A DNA stretch of 64,000 nt, taken from assembly GCF_900101175.1 (NCBI RefSeq), contig NZ_FNFQ01000003.1, positions 369,262 through 433,261 of the forward strand, read 5' to 3'. The stretch's first letter is position 1; each line of letters begins with the position of its first letter. The translations under genes and the position numbers were made by a program. The DNA is from Stenotrophomonas pavanii. GTDB lineage: Bacteria > Pseudomonadota > Gammaproteobacteria > Xanthomonadales > Xanthomonadaceae. Below the pieces are notes generated by a model that was given only the letters and a program-made list of their open reading frames with translations, was not told the DNA's origin and searched no databases. Of this stretch, positions 8,973-19,305 are shown piece after piece.

Positions 8973-11489
8973 ATGAGCATGCACGCGCGCCGTACGCGGC
9001 GCTGGACCGGCCTGGTCCTGTCGATGGGACTGCTGGCAGTGGCCCCGCTGGCCTCGGCGGTGGCGCCGCAGCCTGCTGCGGCACAGGCCCAGGGCGTGAC
9101 CGGCTATGAATTGCCGTCGGCCGCGCTGCAGGCAGTGGTCGATGCGCCGCGCGCGCCGTCGCTGTTCCTGTCGCCGCGCCGCGACGTGGCCGCGATGATG
9201 CAGATGCCGTCGCTGCCGTCGATCCAGGTGGTGGCGCAACCGGAGTTGAAGCTGGCCGGCCTGCGCATCAACCCGCGCACGTTCTCCGACAGCCGCTTCA
9301 GCTTCGGCGAGAAGCTGTGGCTGATGAACGTGGCCGATGGCAGGGAACGGCCGATCAGCGGCCTGCCGGCCACGCTGTCGATCGCCAGCCTGATGTGGTC
9401 GCCGGACCAGAAGTGGCTCGCTTTCAACCAGGTCGACGCCACCAGCGGCGCCAACGAACTGTGGCTGGTGGACGTGGCCGCCGGCAGCGCCCGCCGCCTG
9501 GTTGCGGGCCTGAACACCGTCATCGGCAGTGGCTACCAGTGGTTGCCGGACAGTCGGGGGCTGGTGGTGTTCACCCGCCCAGCGAACCTGGGGCCCGCCC
9601 CGGCCGCCGACGGCATCCCGACCGGCCCGGCCGTGCAGCAGACCCGCCAGGACGGCGGCGTCGTGTCGATCCGGACCTACCAGGACCTGCTGAAGAACGA
9701 AGCCGATGCGCGCCAGTTCGACTACTACGCCACCACCCAGCCGGTGGAAGTCAGCCTGGACGGGCGCACCCGCGCGATCGGTGCGGCCGGCATCTTCATG
9801 GGCTTCTCGGTGTCGCCCGATGGCCGCTTCGTGCTGCGCCAGCCGGTGCAGCGCCCGTATTCCTACGTGGTGCCGGTGAGCAGCTTCCCGCGCCGCATCG
9901 AAGTGATCGACCGCGCCAGCGGCACGCTGGTGCACACCGTGGCGGTGCGGCCGCTGGTGGAAGGCCTGCCGACCGGCAACGATGCCGAAGTGACCGGCGT
10001 GCGCGACATCAGCTGGCGGGGGGATGCCGATGCCACCCTGGTCTGGGCCGAAGCGCAGGATGGTGGCGACCCGAACAGGGACGCCAAGGTGCGCGACGCG
10101 GTGCTGATGCAGGCCGCGCCGTTCGACAAGCCGCCGGTGACGCTGGCCCAGCTGGGCAGCCGCCTGGCCGGCATCAGCTGGGGCCGCGGTGACCTGGCCG
10201 TGCTGACCGAATCGTGGTGGAAGACCCGCAGGACCAAGACCTGGCTGATCGCCCCGGACACTGCCAGCGCCGAACCGCGCCTGCTGTGGGATCGCGATGC
10301 GCAGGACCGCTACGCCGATCCGGGCCGGCCGCTGCTGGCCAGCGACGAGCGCGGCCGTTCGCTGCTGCAGACCAGCCCCGATGGCGGCAGCCTGTACCTG
10401 GCCGGTGCTGGCGCGTCGCCGGAAGGCGACCGTCCGTTCGTGGATCGCTTCGACCTCGCCACGGGCAAGGCGACGCGCCTGTTCCACTCGCAGGCGCCGA
10501 GCTATTCGCTGCCGGTGGCATTGCTGGACAACCAGGGCAGTTCGCTGCTGCTGAGCCGTGAGAGCCCGGACGAGCCGGCCAATTTCTTCGTGCAGTCGCT
10601 GGCCGATGCCAGCGCCGCGCCGCGCGCACTGACCCACTTTGCCCATCCGCTGCCGCAGCTGAAGGGCGTGCAGAAGGAGCAGATCCGCTACAAGCGCAAG
10701 GATGGCGTCGACCTGACCGCGACCCTGCTGCTGCCGCCGGGCTACGACCCGAAGCGCGATGGCCCGCGCCCGCTGCTGATGTGGGCCTACCCGGGTGAGT
10801 TCAAGAGCGCGGCCGCGGCCAGCCAGGTCACCGATTCGCCGTACCGCTTCAATGCGATCAGTTACTGGGGCCCGCAGGCGTTCCTGGCCAAGGGCTACGT
10901 GGTGCTGGCCAGCCCGTCGATGCCGATCATCGGCGAGGGCGACAAGGAGCCGAACGATACCTATATCGAACAGCTGGTCGCCAACGCGCAGGCCGCGGTG
11001 GATGAGGTGGTGCGCCGTGGCGTGACCGATCGCGATCACATCGCCATTGGCGGCCACTCCTACGGCGCGTTCATGACGGCCAACCTGCTGGCACACACCC
11101 GCCTGTTCAAGGCCGGCATCGCACGCAGCGGCGCCTACAACCGCACGCTCACGCCGTTCGGCTTCCAGGCCGAGGAACGCAACTACTGGCAGGCACAGGA
11201 CGTCTACCAGAAGATGGCGCCGTTCAACTACGCCGACAGGATCAAGGATCCGATCCTGTTCATCCACGGCGTGGACGACAACAACTCCGGCACGTTCCCG
11301 ATCCAGAGCGAGCGCATGTTCGCCGCGGTGAAGGGCCTGGGTGGCACCGCGCGGCTGGTGATGCTGCCCAACGAATCGCATGCCTACCGCGCACGCGAAT
11401 CGATCATGACCATGCTGGCCGAGAGCGAGCGCTGGCTGGAGCAGACCATCGGCCCGGCCGCGCAGGGCACGGCGAAGAAGAAGCGCTGA
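8973..11489 (+). CDS. S9 family peptidase, glutamyl endopeptidase (CGEP)-like
   Basis: The 838-aa secreted serine peptidase has a signal peptide at residues 1-35 (cut near PLASA). A beta-propeller-like region of about 550 residues leads into a prolyl-oligopeptidase catalytic domain. The triad is visible: Ser696 in GGHSYGAF, Asp768/769 in HGVDDNNSG and His803 in NESHAYR. The GGHSYGAFMTANLLAH and RSGAYNRTLTPFG segments resemble the plant chloroplast glutamyl endopeptidase more than classical prolyl oligopeptidase. The ATG at 8973 with AGGTGGA upstream is preferred over the GTG at 8913, which would spoil the signal peptide. Confidence 0.88.
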   Translation: MSMHARRTRRWTGLVLSMGLLAVAPLASAVAPQPAAAQAQGVTGYELPSAALQAVVDAPRAPSLFLSPRRDVAAMMQMPSLPSIQVVAQPELKLAGLRINPRTFSDSRFSFGEKLWLMNVADGRERPISGLPATLSIASLMWSPDQKWLAFNQVDATSGANELWLVDVAAGSARRLVAGLNTVIGSGYQWLPDSRGLVVFTRPANLGPAPAADGIPTGPAVQQTRQDGGVVSIRTYQDLLKNEADARQFDYYATTQPVEVSLDGRTRAIGAAGIFMGFSVSPDGRFVLRQPVQRPYSYVVPVSSFPRRIEVIDRASGTLVHTVAVRPLVEGLPTGNDAEVTGVRDISWRGDADATLVWAEAQDGGDPNRDAKVRDAVLMQAAPFDKPPVTLAQLGSRLAGISWGRGDLAVLTESWWKTRRTKTWLIAPDTASAEPRLLWDRDAQDRYADPGRPLLASDERGRSLLQTSPDGGSLYLAGAGASPEGDRPFVDRFDLATGKATRLFHSQAPSYSLPVALLDNQGSSLLLSRESPDEPANFFVQSLADASAAPRALTHFAHPLPQLKGVQKEQIRYKRKDGVDLTATLLLPPGYDPKRDGPRPLLMWAYPGEFKSAAAASQVTDSPYRFNAISYWGPQAFLAKGYVVLASPSMPIIGEGDKEPNDTYIEQLVANAQAAVDEVVRRGVTDRDHIAIGGHSYGAFMTANLLAHTRLFKAGIARSGAYNRTLTPFGFQAEERNYWQAQDVYQKMAPFNYADRIKDPILFIHGVDDNNSGTFPIQSERMFAAVKGLGGTARLVMLPNESHAYRARESIMTMLAESERWLEQTIGPAAQGTAKKKR

Positions 11490-11498
11490 CCGGACCGG

Positions 11499-11572
11499 GT
11501 AGTGCCGGCCGCTGGCCGGCAACCTCATGGAGCCATGCAACCTGAGGTTGCCGGCCGGCGGCCGGCACTACC
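11499..11572. repeat. Inverted pair of GTAG REP (SMAG) elements
   Basis: Two copies of the GTAGTGCCGGCC palindrome face each other, separated by a short linker containing AACCTCATG and its near complement. The pair can fold into one long cruciform. It follows the peptidase stop by 10 bp. Confidence 0.85.
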
Positions 11573-11661
11573 AGATGAAACCATTTTTGCATCGCAGCAC
11601 GACGCCCGATCTGGGATAGGCTTGGGGTCTGGATCCGTTGACCGAGGCCTGTGCGTCGCCG

Positions 11662-14373
11662 ATGAACGAGTACCGCAGCAGCATCGAGTTTGCTTCTCCC
11701 GATCTTCCGCTTCGCGATGACGTGCGCCGGCTCGGCGCACTGGTCGGCGACCTGCTGGTCGAACAGGTATCGGCCGCGTTCCTCGATGATGTCGAGGACG
11801 TGCGCACCCGCGCCATCGCCCGCCGCGAGAACCAGGCGCCGCTGTCGGAGCTGGCCGAAGGGCTGGCCGGGCGCACGCCGCAGCAGGCCGAGACCATGGT
11901 GCGGGCGTTCAGCACCTACTTCCAGGTGGTCAACATCGCCGAGCGCGTGCATCGCATCCGCCGCCGCCGTGATTACCAGCGCGCGGGCACCACCGCGCCG
12001 CAGCCCGATGGCCTGCAGGATGCGCTGCAGCACCTGAAGGCGCAGGGCGTGACGCTGGACGAACTGGCGCAGTGGCTGCCGCGCATCGACATCGAGCCGG
12101 TGTTCACCGCGCACCCGACCGAAGCCGTGCGCCGCGCGCTGCTGGAAAAAGAGCAGCTGATGGTGGCCAGCCTGGTCGACAACCTCGACGGCCAGCGCAC
12201 GCCGGGGGAAGCCGCCGCCGATGCCGCGCGCTTCCGCATGGCGCTGACCGCTTCCTGGCAGACCACCGACTCCTCGCCAGTGCGGCCCACGGTCGATGAC
12301 GAGCGCGAGCACGTCGGCTTCTACCTGGTGCAAGTGCTGTATCGCGTGATTCCGGTGCTGTACGAATCACTGCAGCAGGCGCTGCGCGATACCTACGGCG
12401 AAGAACTGCCGCTGCCGCGCCTGCTGCGCTTCGGTACCTGGGTGGGCGGCGACATGGACGGCAACCCGAACGTGGACGCGCACACCATCCGCAATACGCT
12501 GGATGCGCAGCGGCAGGCAGTGCTCGGGCGCTACCAGAAGGAACTGCTGCAGCTGGCCAGCCTGCTCAGCCAGTCCACCGAGCGGGTGGGCGTGAGCGAG
12601 GCGCTGCAGGCGCGCGTGGCGCACTACCAGCAGCTGCTGCCGCAGGTGCAGTCGCGGCCGCGCCATGCGGACATGCCGTACCGCCTGCTCAACGACCGCA
12701 TGCGCGCACGCCTGCAGGCCACGCTGGAGGATGGCGAAGGCGCCTATGCCGGCCCCGACGAACTGATCGACGACGTACAGCTGATCCTGGACAGCCTACG
12801 CGCGAACCGCGGTGAACATGCCGGTGGCTTCGCTGTGCAACGCCTGCTGTGGCGGGTGAAGACCTTCGGCTTCCATCTGGCACGGCTGGACGTACGCCAG
12901 GAATCGAGCGTGCATGCGCGCGCGCTGGCCGCAGTGCTGGGCGGCGACGCAGCGTGGGAGGGTCTGGATGCCTTGGGCCGCGCGCGCCTGCTGGCCCCGC
13001 ATGCCAGCGGTGAGGCCCCGTTGCCGAAGGGCGACGACGAAGGCAACCGGCGCCTGGACGCGGTGTTCGCCGCACTGGCCGATGCGCGTGCGCGCCACGG
13101 TGGTGATGCGCTGGGCAGCTACATCATCTCGATGGCACACGACCGCAGCGACGTGCTGGCGGTGTTGGCGCTGGCGCGCCGTGGCGGGCTGGTGGAAGGC
13201 AATGGATCAGTCCCGCTGGACATCGCGCCGCTGTTCGAGACGGTGGACGACCTCAAGCGCGGCACGGCGACCCTGCGTGACCTGCTGGCCGATCCGGTGT
13301 ACCGCGCTCACCTGCGTGCGCGCGAGGACGTGCAGATGGTGATGCTCGGCTATTCGGACAGCAGCAAGGACGGTGGCATCGCCGCCTCGCGCTGGGGCCT
13401 GCAACGTGCGCAGGTGGAACTGCTGGAGGTGGCAGCCGAGGCGGGCATCCGCCTGACCTTCTTCCATGGCCGTGGCGGCTCGATCAGCCGCGGTGGCGGC
13501 AAGACCACGCATGCGGTCGATGCGTCGCCGCGCGGCAGCATCGATGGCCGCCTGCGGGTGACCGAGCAGGGCGAGGTGATCCACCGCAAGTACGGCATCC
13601 GTGCGCTGGCGCTGCGGTCGCTGGAACAGGCCACCGGTGCGGTGCTGCGCGCCAGCCTGCGCCCGCGTGCCGCCGAACCCCGCGAGGACGACTGGCGGCC
13701 GGTGATGGACGCGGTCGCCTCTGCCAGCAGCGAGGTGTATCGCGCCTTCGTTGGACAGGCCGGTTTCATGGATTACTTCCGTACCGCCACGCCGATCGAC
13801 GTGATCGAGCGGATGACGCTGGGCTCGCGGCCGTCGCGTCGGCTCGGCCAGGATGCCGCGCTGGGCAACCTGCGTGCGATTCCGTGGGTGTTCGCCTGGA
13901 GCCAGGCGCGTGCCGTCATTCCCGGCTGGTACGGCGTGGGCAGCGGCCTGCAGGCGGCGGTCGATGCCGGCCACGAACAGACCCTGCGCGACATGGCGCG
14001 AGACTGGCCGTTTTTCCGCACCTTCCTGGACGACATCGCGATGGTGCTGTCCAAAGGCGATATCACCATCGCCGAGCAGTTCTCGCGGTTGTCGGGCGAC
14101 CTGCACGGCCGGTTCTTCCCGCAGGTGCAGCGCGAACTGGAACTCACCCGGCACTGGCTGCTGGCGTTGATGGGCCAGCAGACGCTGCTGGACCACGATG
14201 CGCGTCTGGCGTTGTCGATCCGCCTGCGCAATCCCTACGTCGACCCGATCAGCGTGCTGCAGGTCGACCTGCTGCAGCGCTGGCGGGCCAGCGGGCGCGA
14301 GGATGACGATCTGTTGCGCGCGCTGGTGGCGTGCGTGAATGGCGTTTCGCAGGGTGTGCAGAACACCGGTTGA
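11662..14373 (+). CDS. ppc: Phosphoenolpyruvate carboxylase
   Basis: The 903-aa enzyme adds bicarbonate to PEP to replenish oxaloacetate. The catalytic signatures are present: VFTAHPTEA (His151), [10 protein letters not shown] (Lys569), the glycine-rich [13 protein letters not shown] loop, and a C-terminus ending in the family's QNTG. The length is slightly above E. coli Ppc (883 aa). The ATG at 11662 is chosen; a TTG eight codons upstream is possible but has no clear ribosome site. It is monocistronic, bounded on both sides by inverted REP pairs. Confidence 0.96.
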   Translation: MNEYRSSIEFASPDLPLRDDVRRLGALVGDLLVEQVSAAFLDDVEDVRTRAIARRENQAPLSELAEGLAGRTPQQAETMVRAFSTYFQVVNIAERVHRIRRRRDYQRAGTTAPQPDGLQDALQHLKAQGVTLDELAQWLPRIDIEPVFTAHPTEAVRRALLEKEQLMVASLVDNLDGQRTPGEAAADAARFRMALTASWQTTDSSPVRPTVDDEREHVGFYLVQVLYRVIPVLYESLQQALRDTYGEELPLPRLLRFGTWVGGDMDGNPNVDAHTIRNTLDAQRQAVLGRYQKELLQLASLLSQSTERVGVSEALQARVAHYQQLLPQVQSRPRHADMPYRLLNDRMRARLQATLEDGEGAYAGPDELIDDVQLILDSLRANRGEHAGGFAVQRLLWRVKTFGFHLARLDVRQESSVHARALAAVLGGDAAWEGLDALGRARLLAPHASGEAPLPKGDDEGNRRLDAVFAALADARARHGGDALGSYIISMAHDRSDVLAVLALARRGGLVEGNGSVPLDIAPLFETVDDLKRGTATLRDLLADPVYRAHLRAREDVQMVMLGYSDSSKDGGIAASRWGLQRAQVELLEVAAEAGIRLTFFHGRGGSISRGGGKTTHAVDASPRGSIDGRLRVTEQGEVIHRKYGIRALALRSLEQATGAVLRASLRPRAAEPREDDWRPVMDAVASASSEVYRAFVGQAGFMDYFRTATPIDVIERMTLGSRPSRRLGQDAALGNLRAIPWVFAWSQARAVIPGWYGVGSGLQAAVDAGHEQTLRDMARDWPFFRTFLDDIAMVLSKGDITIAEQFSRLSGDLHGRFFPQVQRELELTRHWLLALMGQQTLLDHDARLALSIRLRNPYVDPISVLQVDLLQRWRASGREDDDLLRALVACVNGVSQGVQNTG

Positions 14374-14382
14374 GGTGTCGCG

Positions 14383-14460
14383 GTAGTGCCGGCCGCTGGC
14401 CGGCAACCTCATGATGTTTGCCGGCACGCACGAGGTTGCCGGCCAGCGGCCGGCACTACC
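14383..14460. repeat. Inverted pair of GTAG REP (SMAG) elements
   Basis: Two facing GTAGTGCCGGCC palindromes fill the whole space between the convergent ppc and thioesterase genes, ending one base before the latter's stop codon. The pair may serve both genes as a transcript end. Confidence 0.85.
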
Positions 14461-14967
14461 TCATTCTTCCGGCGACGGCGGGTTCGACGCCAGCAGTTCC
14501 AGGTGGCGCTGCTCCATTTCCTGGCGCAGCTGGCGGCGGATCTGCGCTGCGGCCTGGCGGCGTTTTTCGTCGGACGTTGCCGGCTGCAAGGACGGGACGG
14601 GCGTCGGCCGGCCTTCCTCATCCACCGCCACCATGGTGAAGAAGCAGCTGTTGGCGTGGCGCACGCTGCGCTTGAGGATGTCCTCGGCCACCACCTTGAT
14701 GCCGATCTCCATCGACGAGGTGCCGGTGTGGTTGACCGAGGCCAGGAAGGTGACCAGCTCGCCCACCGCGATGGGCTGGCGGAACATCACCTGGTCCACC
14801 GACAGGGTGACCACGTAGCTGCCGGCGTAACGGCTGGCGCAGGCGTAGGCGACCTGGTCGAGCAGGCGCAGGATGGCGCCGCCGTGGACCTTGCCGGAGA
14901 AATTGGCCATCTCCGGCGACATCAGCACGGTCATGGACAGCTGGTGGGTTTTCAGTTCGGTCGACAT
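14461..14967 (-). CDS. Acyl-CoA thioesterase, hotdog fold
   Basis: The 168-aa cytosolic protein starts at MSTELKTHQLSMTVLMSPEMAN. It is a YciA/BACH-like acyl-CoA thioesterase with a single hotdog domain (GKVHGGAILRLLDQVAYACA helix, then VDQVMFRQPIAVGEL) and a helical, Arg/Gln-rich C-terminal tail from about residue 130. It releases free acids from acyl-CoA; the chain length is not predictable. An in-frame extension to 15039 is made of REP sequence and is rejected. The stop codon touches the REP pair. Confidence 0.88.
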   Translation of the reverse strand: MSTELKTHQLSMTVLMSPEMANFSGKVHGGAILRLLDQVAYACASRYAGSYVVTLSVDQVMFRQPIAVGELVTFLASVNHTGTSSMEIGIKVVAEDILKRSVRHANSCFFTMVAVDEEGRPTPVPSLQPATSDEKRRQAAAQIRRQLRQEMEQRHLELLASNPPSPEE

Positions 14968-14990
14968 GGGGCGATTGTATCGGCAACCGG

Positions 14991-15068
14991 GTAGGGCCGG
15001 CCGCTGGCCGGCAACCGCGCGATTGTTTCCGGAGGCCATGAAAAAGCCGGCCAGCGGCCGGCTCCACC
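14991..15068. repeat. Inverted pair of GTAG REP (SMAG) elements
   Basis: GTAGGGCCGGCCGCTGGCCG and a facing copy with altered outer bases (GCCGGCCAGCGGCCGGCTCCACC) lie between the thioesterase start and the metK terminator. Confidence 0.75.
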
Positions 15069-15099
15069 AGAAAAGAGAAGGGCCGCTTGCGCGGCCCTT
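15067..15099 (-). terminator. Rho-independent terminator of metK
   Basis: A 9-bp stem pairs 15078-15086 with 15091-15099 around a 4-base loop. On the minus strand it is followed by CTCTTTTCTGG. It begins 9 bp after the metK stop. Confidence 0.85.
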
Positions 15100-15107
15100 C
15101 GTCTGTC

Positions 15108-16319
15108 TTACTTCAGCTTCGCATCGGCGCGCAGGGCGGCGGCGCGGTCGGTCTTCTCCCAGGAGAAGGCCGTGGCGTTGACGGTCTCGCCTTCGCCGTT
15201 GAGGTAGCTGAACTCCTTCGGCTTGCGGCCGAAGTGGCCATAGGCCGCGGTCTGCTGGTACATCGGGTGGATCAGGTCCAGCATCTTGATGATGCCGTAC
15301 GGGCGCAGGTCGAAGTGCTTGCGGATCAGCTTCTCGATCTTGTCGTCGCTGATCTTGCCGGTGCCGAAGGTGGTGACCGAGATCGAGGTCGGCTCAGCCA
15401 CGCCGATGGCGTAGGAGACCTGCACTTCGCAACGGTCGGCCAGGCCGGCGGCGACCACGTTCTTGGCGACGTAGCGGGCCGCGTAGGCCGCCGAACGGTC
15501 GACCTTGGACGGGTCCTTGCCGGAGAACGCGCCACCACCGTGACGGGCCCAGCCGCCGTAGGTGTCGACGATGATCTTGCGGCCGGTCAGGCCGCAGTCG
15601 CCCACCGGGCCGCCGATCTCGAACTTGCCGGTCGGGTTGATGTGGAACTTGGTGCCCTTATGCAGCCACTTGGCCGGCAGCACCGGCTTGATGATCTCTT
15701 CGCGGACGGCCTCGATGAGGTCCTTCTGCTTGATGCCCGGGGCGTGCTGGGTCGACAGGACCACGGCGTCGATGGCCGAGACCACGCCGTTCTCATAGCG
15801 CAGGGTGACCTGGCTCTTGGCGTCCGGGCGCAGCCAGGACAGCGGCGAGTTCTTCTTCTTGCGGATCTTGGCCTGCTGCTCGACCAGGCGGTGCGACAGG
15901 TGGATCGCGGCCGGCATGTAGCTGTCGGTCTCGTTGGTGGCATAGCCGAACATCAGGCCCTGGTCGCCCGCGCCCATTTCTTCCGGCTTCTTGCGGTCCA
16001 CGCCCTGGGCGATGTGCGGCGACTGCTTGCCGATCAGGTTCAGCACGCCGCAGGTGGCGCCGTCGAAGCCGACGTCGGAGCTGTCATAGCCGATGTCCGT
16101 GATGACCTTGCGGGTCAGCGCTTCCAGGTCGATCCAGGCGCTGGTGGTGATTTCACCGGCCACGATGGCAACGCCGGTCTTGACCATGGTCTCGCAGGCC
16201 ACGCGGGCGCGCTGGTCCTGGGTCAGGATCGCGTCCAGCACCGCATCGGAAATCTGGTCGGCAACCTTGTCCGGATGGCCTTCGGAGACCGACTCGGAGG
16301 TGAAGAGATAGCTGGACAT
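15108..16319 (-). CDS. metK: S-adenosylmethionine synthetase
   Basis: The 403-aa enzyme makes SAM from methionine and ATP. It starts at [22 protein letters not shown] (ATP/methionine-binding first motif) and contains [12 protein letters not shown] and a [15 protein letters not shown] loop. The KKKNS insertion near residue 190 seems to be a lineage feature. An in-frame upstream extension to 16487 lacks family similarity. It is monocistronic with a strong terminator. No SAM riboswitch is recognisable in the 330-bp upstream gap. Confidence 0.96.
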   Translation of the reverse strand: MSSYLFTSESVSEGHPDKVADQISDAVLDAILTQDQRARVACETMVKTGVAIVAGEITTSAWIDLEALTRKVITDIGYDSSDVGFDGATCGVLNLIGKQSPHIAQGVDRKKPEEMGAGDQGLMFGYATNETDSYMPAAIHLSHRLVEQQAKIRKKKNSPLSWLRPDAKSQVTLRYENGVVSAIDAVVLSTQHAPGIKQKDLIEAVREEIIKPVLPAKWLHKGTKFHINPTGKFEIGGPVGDCGLTGRKIIVDTYGGWARHGGGAFSGKDPSKVDRSAAYAARYVAKNVVAAGLADRCEVQVSYAIGVAEPTSISVTTFGTGKISDDKIEKLIRKHFDLRPYGIIKMLDLIHPMYQQTAAYGHFGRKPKEFSYLNGEGETVNATAFSWEKTDRAAALRADAKLK

Positions 16320-16653
16320 CAGGCGTAATATCCCTTGATTCGGATGGAAAGATGGGCGCGCATGATACACGGGGTGCGCCGCCTGTGCATTGTGAACCTG
16401 TACCGGTTGCCGGTGGTTAAGCCCGTGTCGGCCTGCAGGGCCTGTCCCAGCGGGATTGGGCCCCGGGCGCGGGGCCCAGTGTTCCACCAGCGTGACAGCG
16501 GGGCGGGGGCTGCCGGGGCCGGCCGCGCAGGTCGCGGGTCCGTCGGCAGGGTGGGGCGGGCGTCATCGTTCTGCCCCGAAACCGCCATCTGGCTGCCGCC
16601 TGGCGGGCGCAGGCTGTCGGCCAATCCGGCCGCCGGGCATCCGTGGATCCGCC
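16320..16653. other. 334-bp divergent intergenic region
   Basis: This region separates metK from the OlsF-like gene and must hold both promoters. On the minus strand TATCAT (16362-16367) could be a metK -10 box, but no matching -35 is seen. The rest is very GC-rich. I see no gene, repeat or RNA motif. Confidence 0.4.
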
Positions 16654-18369
16654 ATGCAGGAACTCGAACAGCGCCTCCAGCAACGTTTCCCCGACTGGTT
16701 CCACGGCCGTCGCGGCCAACTGGCGCGGCCGTTGCTGCGAAGCGTCGGCCGCTGGTCGCGGCTGGACCAGATCGAAGCCTTCCTGCAGCGCAGTGCGGGA
16801 TTGCGCGGCTTCGGCTTCGTCGCCGCCGGCCTGGAATTCATCGGTGGCCAGTACCAGGTGGATCCGGCCGCGCTGGCCAGGATTCCGGCCACCGGCCGCC
16901 TGTTGATCGTCGCCAATCACCCTTCCGGAGCCCTGGATGCGCTGGCGCTGCTGGACGCGGTCGGCCGTATACGCCGCGACGTGCGGATCGTGGCCAATGA
17001 CCTGCTGGGGGCGATCGCACCGCTGCAGGATCTGCTGCTGCCGGTGCGCATCCTCGGCGGCAAGGCGCAGCGCGGCAGCCTGCATGCGGTGGAGCAGGCG
17101 TTGGCTGCCGAGCAGTGCGTGATCGTGTTCCCGGCCGGCGAGGTCTCGCGCCTGTCGCTGCGCGGCATCCGCGATGGCCGCTGGCAGCGCGGGTTCGTCC
17201 GCTTTGCCCGCGCCGCCGGGGCACCGGTGCTGCCGGTACGGGTGGAGGCGCGCAACTCGGCGCTGTTCTACGGCGCCTCGACCCTGTTCAAGCCGGCCGG
17301 TACCGCGCTGCTGGCACGTGAGATGTTCACCCGTCGTGGCCGCCCGCTGCGGCTGAGCATCGGCGAGCCGATGCAGCTGGGCAAGGGCGGTGACCCGGGC
17401 GCGCAGCTGCTGGCCGTGCGCCGTGCGCTGTACGCGCTGGGCCGCAACGGCGCGGCCGACCCTGCCGCTGCGTTCACCGGCCCCGAGCCGTTGGCGGCGC
17501 CGGTGCCGCCTTCGCGGGTCGCCGCCGGCATTGCCGCAGCGACCCAGCTGGGCCAGACCGCCGATGGCAAGCAGATCCTGCTGGCCACCTGCACCGCCGA
17601 TTCCCCGCTGCTGCTGGAGCTGGGCCGCCTGCGCGAGCTGACCTTCCGCCAGGTCGGCGAGGGCACCGGGCGCAGCCGCGACCTGGACGACTACGACCCA
17701 CGGTACGAGCACATCGTGATCTGGGACGCGGCCGCGCAGCGCATCGCCGGTGCCTACCGGATCATGCGCGGCGCGCAGGCCCTGGCCCGGCACGGCCTGT
17801 CCGGGCTCTACAGCGCGTCCCTGTTCCGCTATTCCGACGATGCGATCACCCACATCGCCGAGGGCCTGGAACTGGGCCGCAGCTTCGTGGTGCCCGACTA
17901 CTGGGGCAGCCGCAGCCTGGATTACCTGTGGCAGGGCATCGGCGCCTACCTGCAGTGCCGGCCCGGCATCCGCTACCTGTTCGGCGCCGTGTCGATCAGC
18001 GCGGCGCTGCCGCGCGAGGCACGCGAGCAGCTGGTGGCGTACTACCAGCGCTACTACAGCGGTAGCGCCGGGCTGGCCGAATCGAACCGCCCCTTCCAGT
18101 ACTTCGCCGCGCCGCCCAGTTTCGGCGAGCTGGATGCAGGCGCAGCCTTCGATGTGCTCAAGGCCAACCTGGCCGCGCTCGGCACCGGCGTGCCGACGCT
18201 GTACCGGCAGTACACCGATCTGTGCGAACCCGGCGGCGCACGTTTCCTTGCGTTCGGCGTCGACCCGGACTTCAGCGATTCGATCGACGGCCTGATCGAA
18301 GTGGACCTGTGCGCGATCCGGCCAAACAAGCGCAAACGCTATCTGCGCGACGCGGGGACGCCGGCATGA
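16654..18369 (+). CDS. Two-domain acyltransferase (PlsC-like plus GNAT), OlsF-like
   Basis: The 571-aa protein has an N-terminal lysophospholipid-acyltransferase domain (NHPSGALD, His89 and Asp95; VFPAGEVSR) and a C-terminal GNAT/hemolysin-type N-acyltransferase domain (from about residue 290; ELGRSFV, then YLWQGIGAYL). This order and length match OlsF, which makes ornithine lipids in two steps (N-acylation, then O-acylation). That role here is inference; other aminolipids are possible. The ATG at 16654 is chosen because upstream residues are unrelated to the family. Its stop overlaps the next start (ATGA). Confidence 0.8.
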   Translation: MQELEQRLQQRFPDWFHGRRGQLARPLLRSVGRWSRLDQIEAFLQRSAGLRGFGFVAAGLEFIGGQYQVDPAALARIPATGRLLIVANHPSGALDALALLDAVGRIRRDVRIVANDLLGAIAPLQDLLLPVRILGGKAQRGSLHAVEQALAAEQCVIVFPAGEVSRLSLRGIRDGRWQRGFVRFARAAGAPVLPVRVEARNSALFYGASTLFKPAGTALLAREMFTRRGRPLRLSIGEPMQLGKGGDPGAQLLAVRRALYALGRNGAADPAAAFTGPEPLAAPVPPSRVAAGIAAATQLGQTADGKQILLATCTADSPLLLELGRLRELTFRQVGEGTGRSRDLDDYDPRYEHIVIWDAAAQRIAGAYRIMRGAQALARHGLSGLYSASLFRYSDDAITHIAEGLELGRSFVVPDYWGSRSLDYLWQGIGAYLQCRPGIRYLFGAVSISAALPREAREQLVAYYQRYYSGSAGLAESNRPFQYFAAPPSFGELDAGAAFDVLKANLAALGTGVPTLYRQYTDLCEPGGARFLAFGVDPDFSDSIDGLIEVDLCAIRPNKRKRYLRDAGTPA

Positions 18370-19166
18370 GCACGCTGGCGAACCTGTCGCCGCACCGGCG
18401 CGCAGTGTTCGTCTCCGACGTGCACCTGGGTTCACGTCATTGCCATGCCACCGAGCTGGCACGGTTCCTGTCGCAGCTGCGCTGCGAACGGCTGTACCTG
18501 GTCGGCGACATCATCGACCTGTGGTGGATGGCGCATCGCCGCGCCCATTGGCGGCAGTCGCACAGCGACGTCATCCAGGCCCTGCACGCGCTGCGCCGTG
18601 CCGGTACCGAGATCATCTACATTCCCGGAAACCACGACGCATCGCTGCGCCACGTGTGCGGGGTGATGCTGCCGGCCATGCAGGTACGCCGCCGCGCCAT
18701 CCACGTGACCGCCGATGGCCGCCGGTTGCTGGTCGCGCACGGCGACGAGTACGACGGCGTGACCCACTTCGGCGGCCTGCAGGACAAGTTCGGCGACTGG
18801 CTGTACTACCGCATCCTGACCGGCAACCATGCCTTGAATGCAGTGCGGCGGCGGCTGGGCATGCGCTACTGGTCGCTGTCGGAGTTCCTGAAGAAGCGCA
18901 GCGGCGCCGCCGAACGCTACATCGAGCGCTTCGTGCAGGCCGGGCTGGACGACGTGCGCCGGCGTGGCCTGGACGGTATCGTCTGTGGCCACATCCATCG
19001 TGCCGCACTGCTCGAACGCGATGGCCTGGTCTATGCCAACGATGGTGACTGGGTGGAGAACCTGACCGCACTGGCCGAAGACCATGATGGCGCGCTGCGC
19101 CTGCTGGACCACAACGGCCAGACCCTGGCGGAACTGCCAGGCGCGCGCTTGTCGCAGGCAGCATGA
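18366..19166 (+). CDS. LpxH-like UDP-2,3-diacylglucosamine pyrophosphatase family phosphoesterase
   Basis: The 266-aa calcineurin-type metallophosphoesterase has all metal motifs: SDVHLG, VGDIIDLWW, PGNHD, AHGDEYD and GHIHRA. It is most like the LpxH/YbbF side family, which includes LpxH itself and paralogues of unknown substrate. The 4-bp overlap with the acyltransferase suggests a joint job in lipid modification or turnover, for example hydrolysing a pyrophosphate lipid intermediate. Whether it is the essential lipid A enzyme or a paralogue cannot be told here. Confidence 0.78.
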   Translation: MSTLANLSPHRRAVFVSDVHLGSRHCHATELARFLSQLRCERLYLVGDIIDLWWMAHRRAHWRQSHSDVIQALHALRRAGTEIIYIPGNHDASLRHVCGVMLPAMQVRRRAIHVTADGRRLLVAHGDEYDGVTHFGGLQDKFGDWLYYRILTGNHALNAVRRRLGMRYWSLSEFLKKRSGAAERYIERFVQAGLDDVRRRGLDGIVCGHIHRAALLERDGLVYANDGDWVENLTALAEDHDGALRLLDHNGQTLAELPGARLSQAA

Positions 19167-19173
19167 CCCGTTT

Positions 19174-19251
19174 CCGTAGCGTCGACTGTCGCGCGTAGCG
19201 CGCGGTTTCCGCAACCTGACGGAAGAGCAGTCGACTGGCAGTCGACTCTAC
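19174..19251. repeat. GTAG repeat pair, GTCGACT variant
   Basis: GTAGCGTCGACTG at the left faces AGTCGACTCTAC at the right, with an inner palindrome GCGCGTAGCGCGC. It follows the phosphoesterase gene by 8 bp. Confidence 0.7.
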
Positions 19252-19305
19252 AGAGGCGGTGTCCGGGAGTGAGACGGCGCGCCCGCAAGCGGCTAGCATC
19301 AGGCC

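Noticed and set aside
8865..11540. An 891-codon minus-strand ORF opposite the S9 peptidase
   Set aside because: It is an antisense frame rich in His, Arg and Gln; the sense strand has a complete catalytic triad and signal peptide.
14968..15039. An N-terminal extension of the acyl-CoA thioesterase
   Set aside because: The 24 extra residues are encoded by REP sequence; the family starts at MSTELKTHQ.
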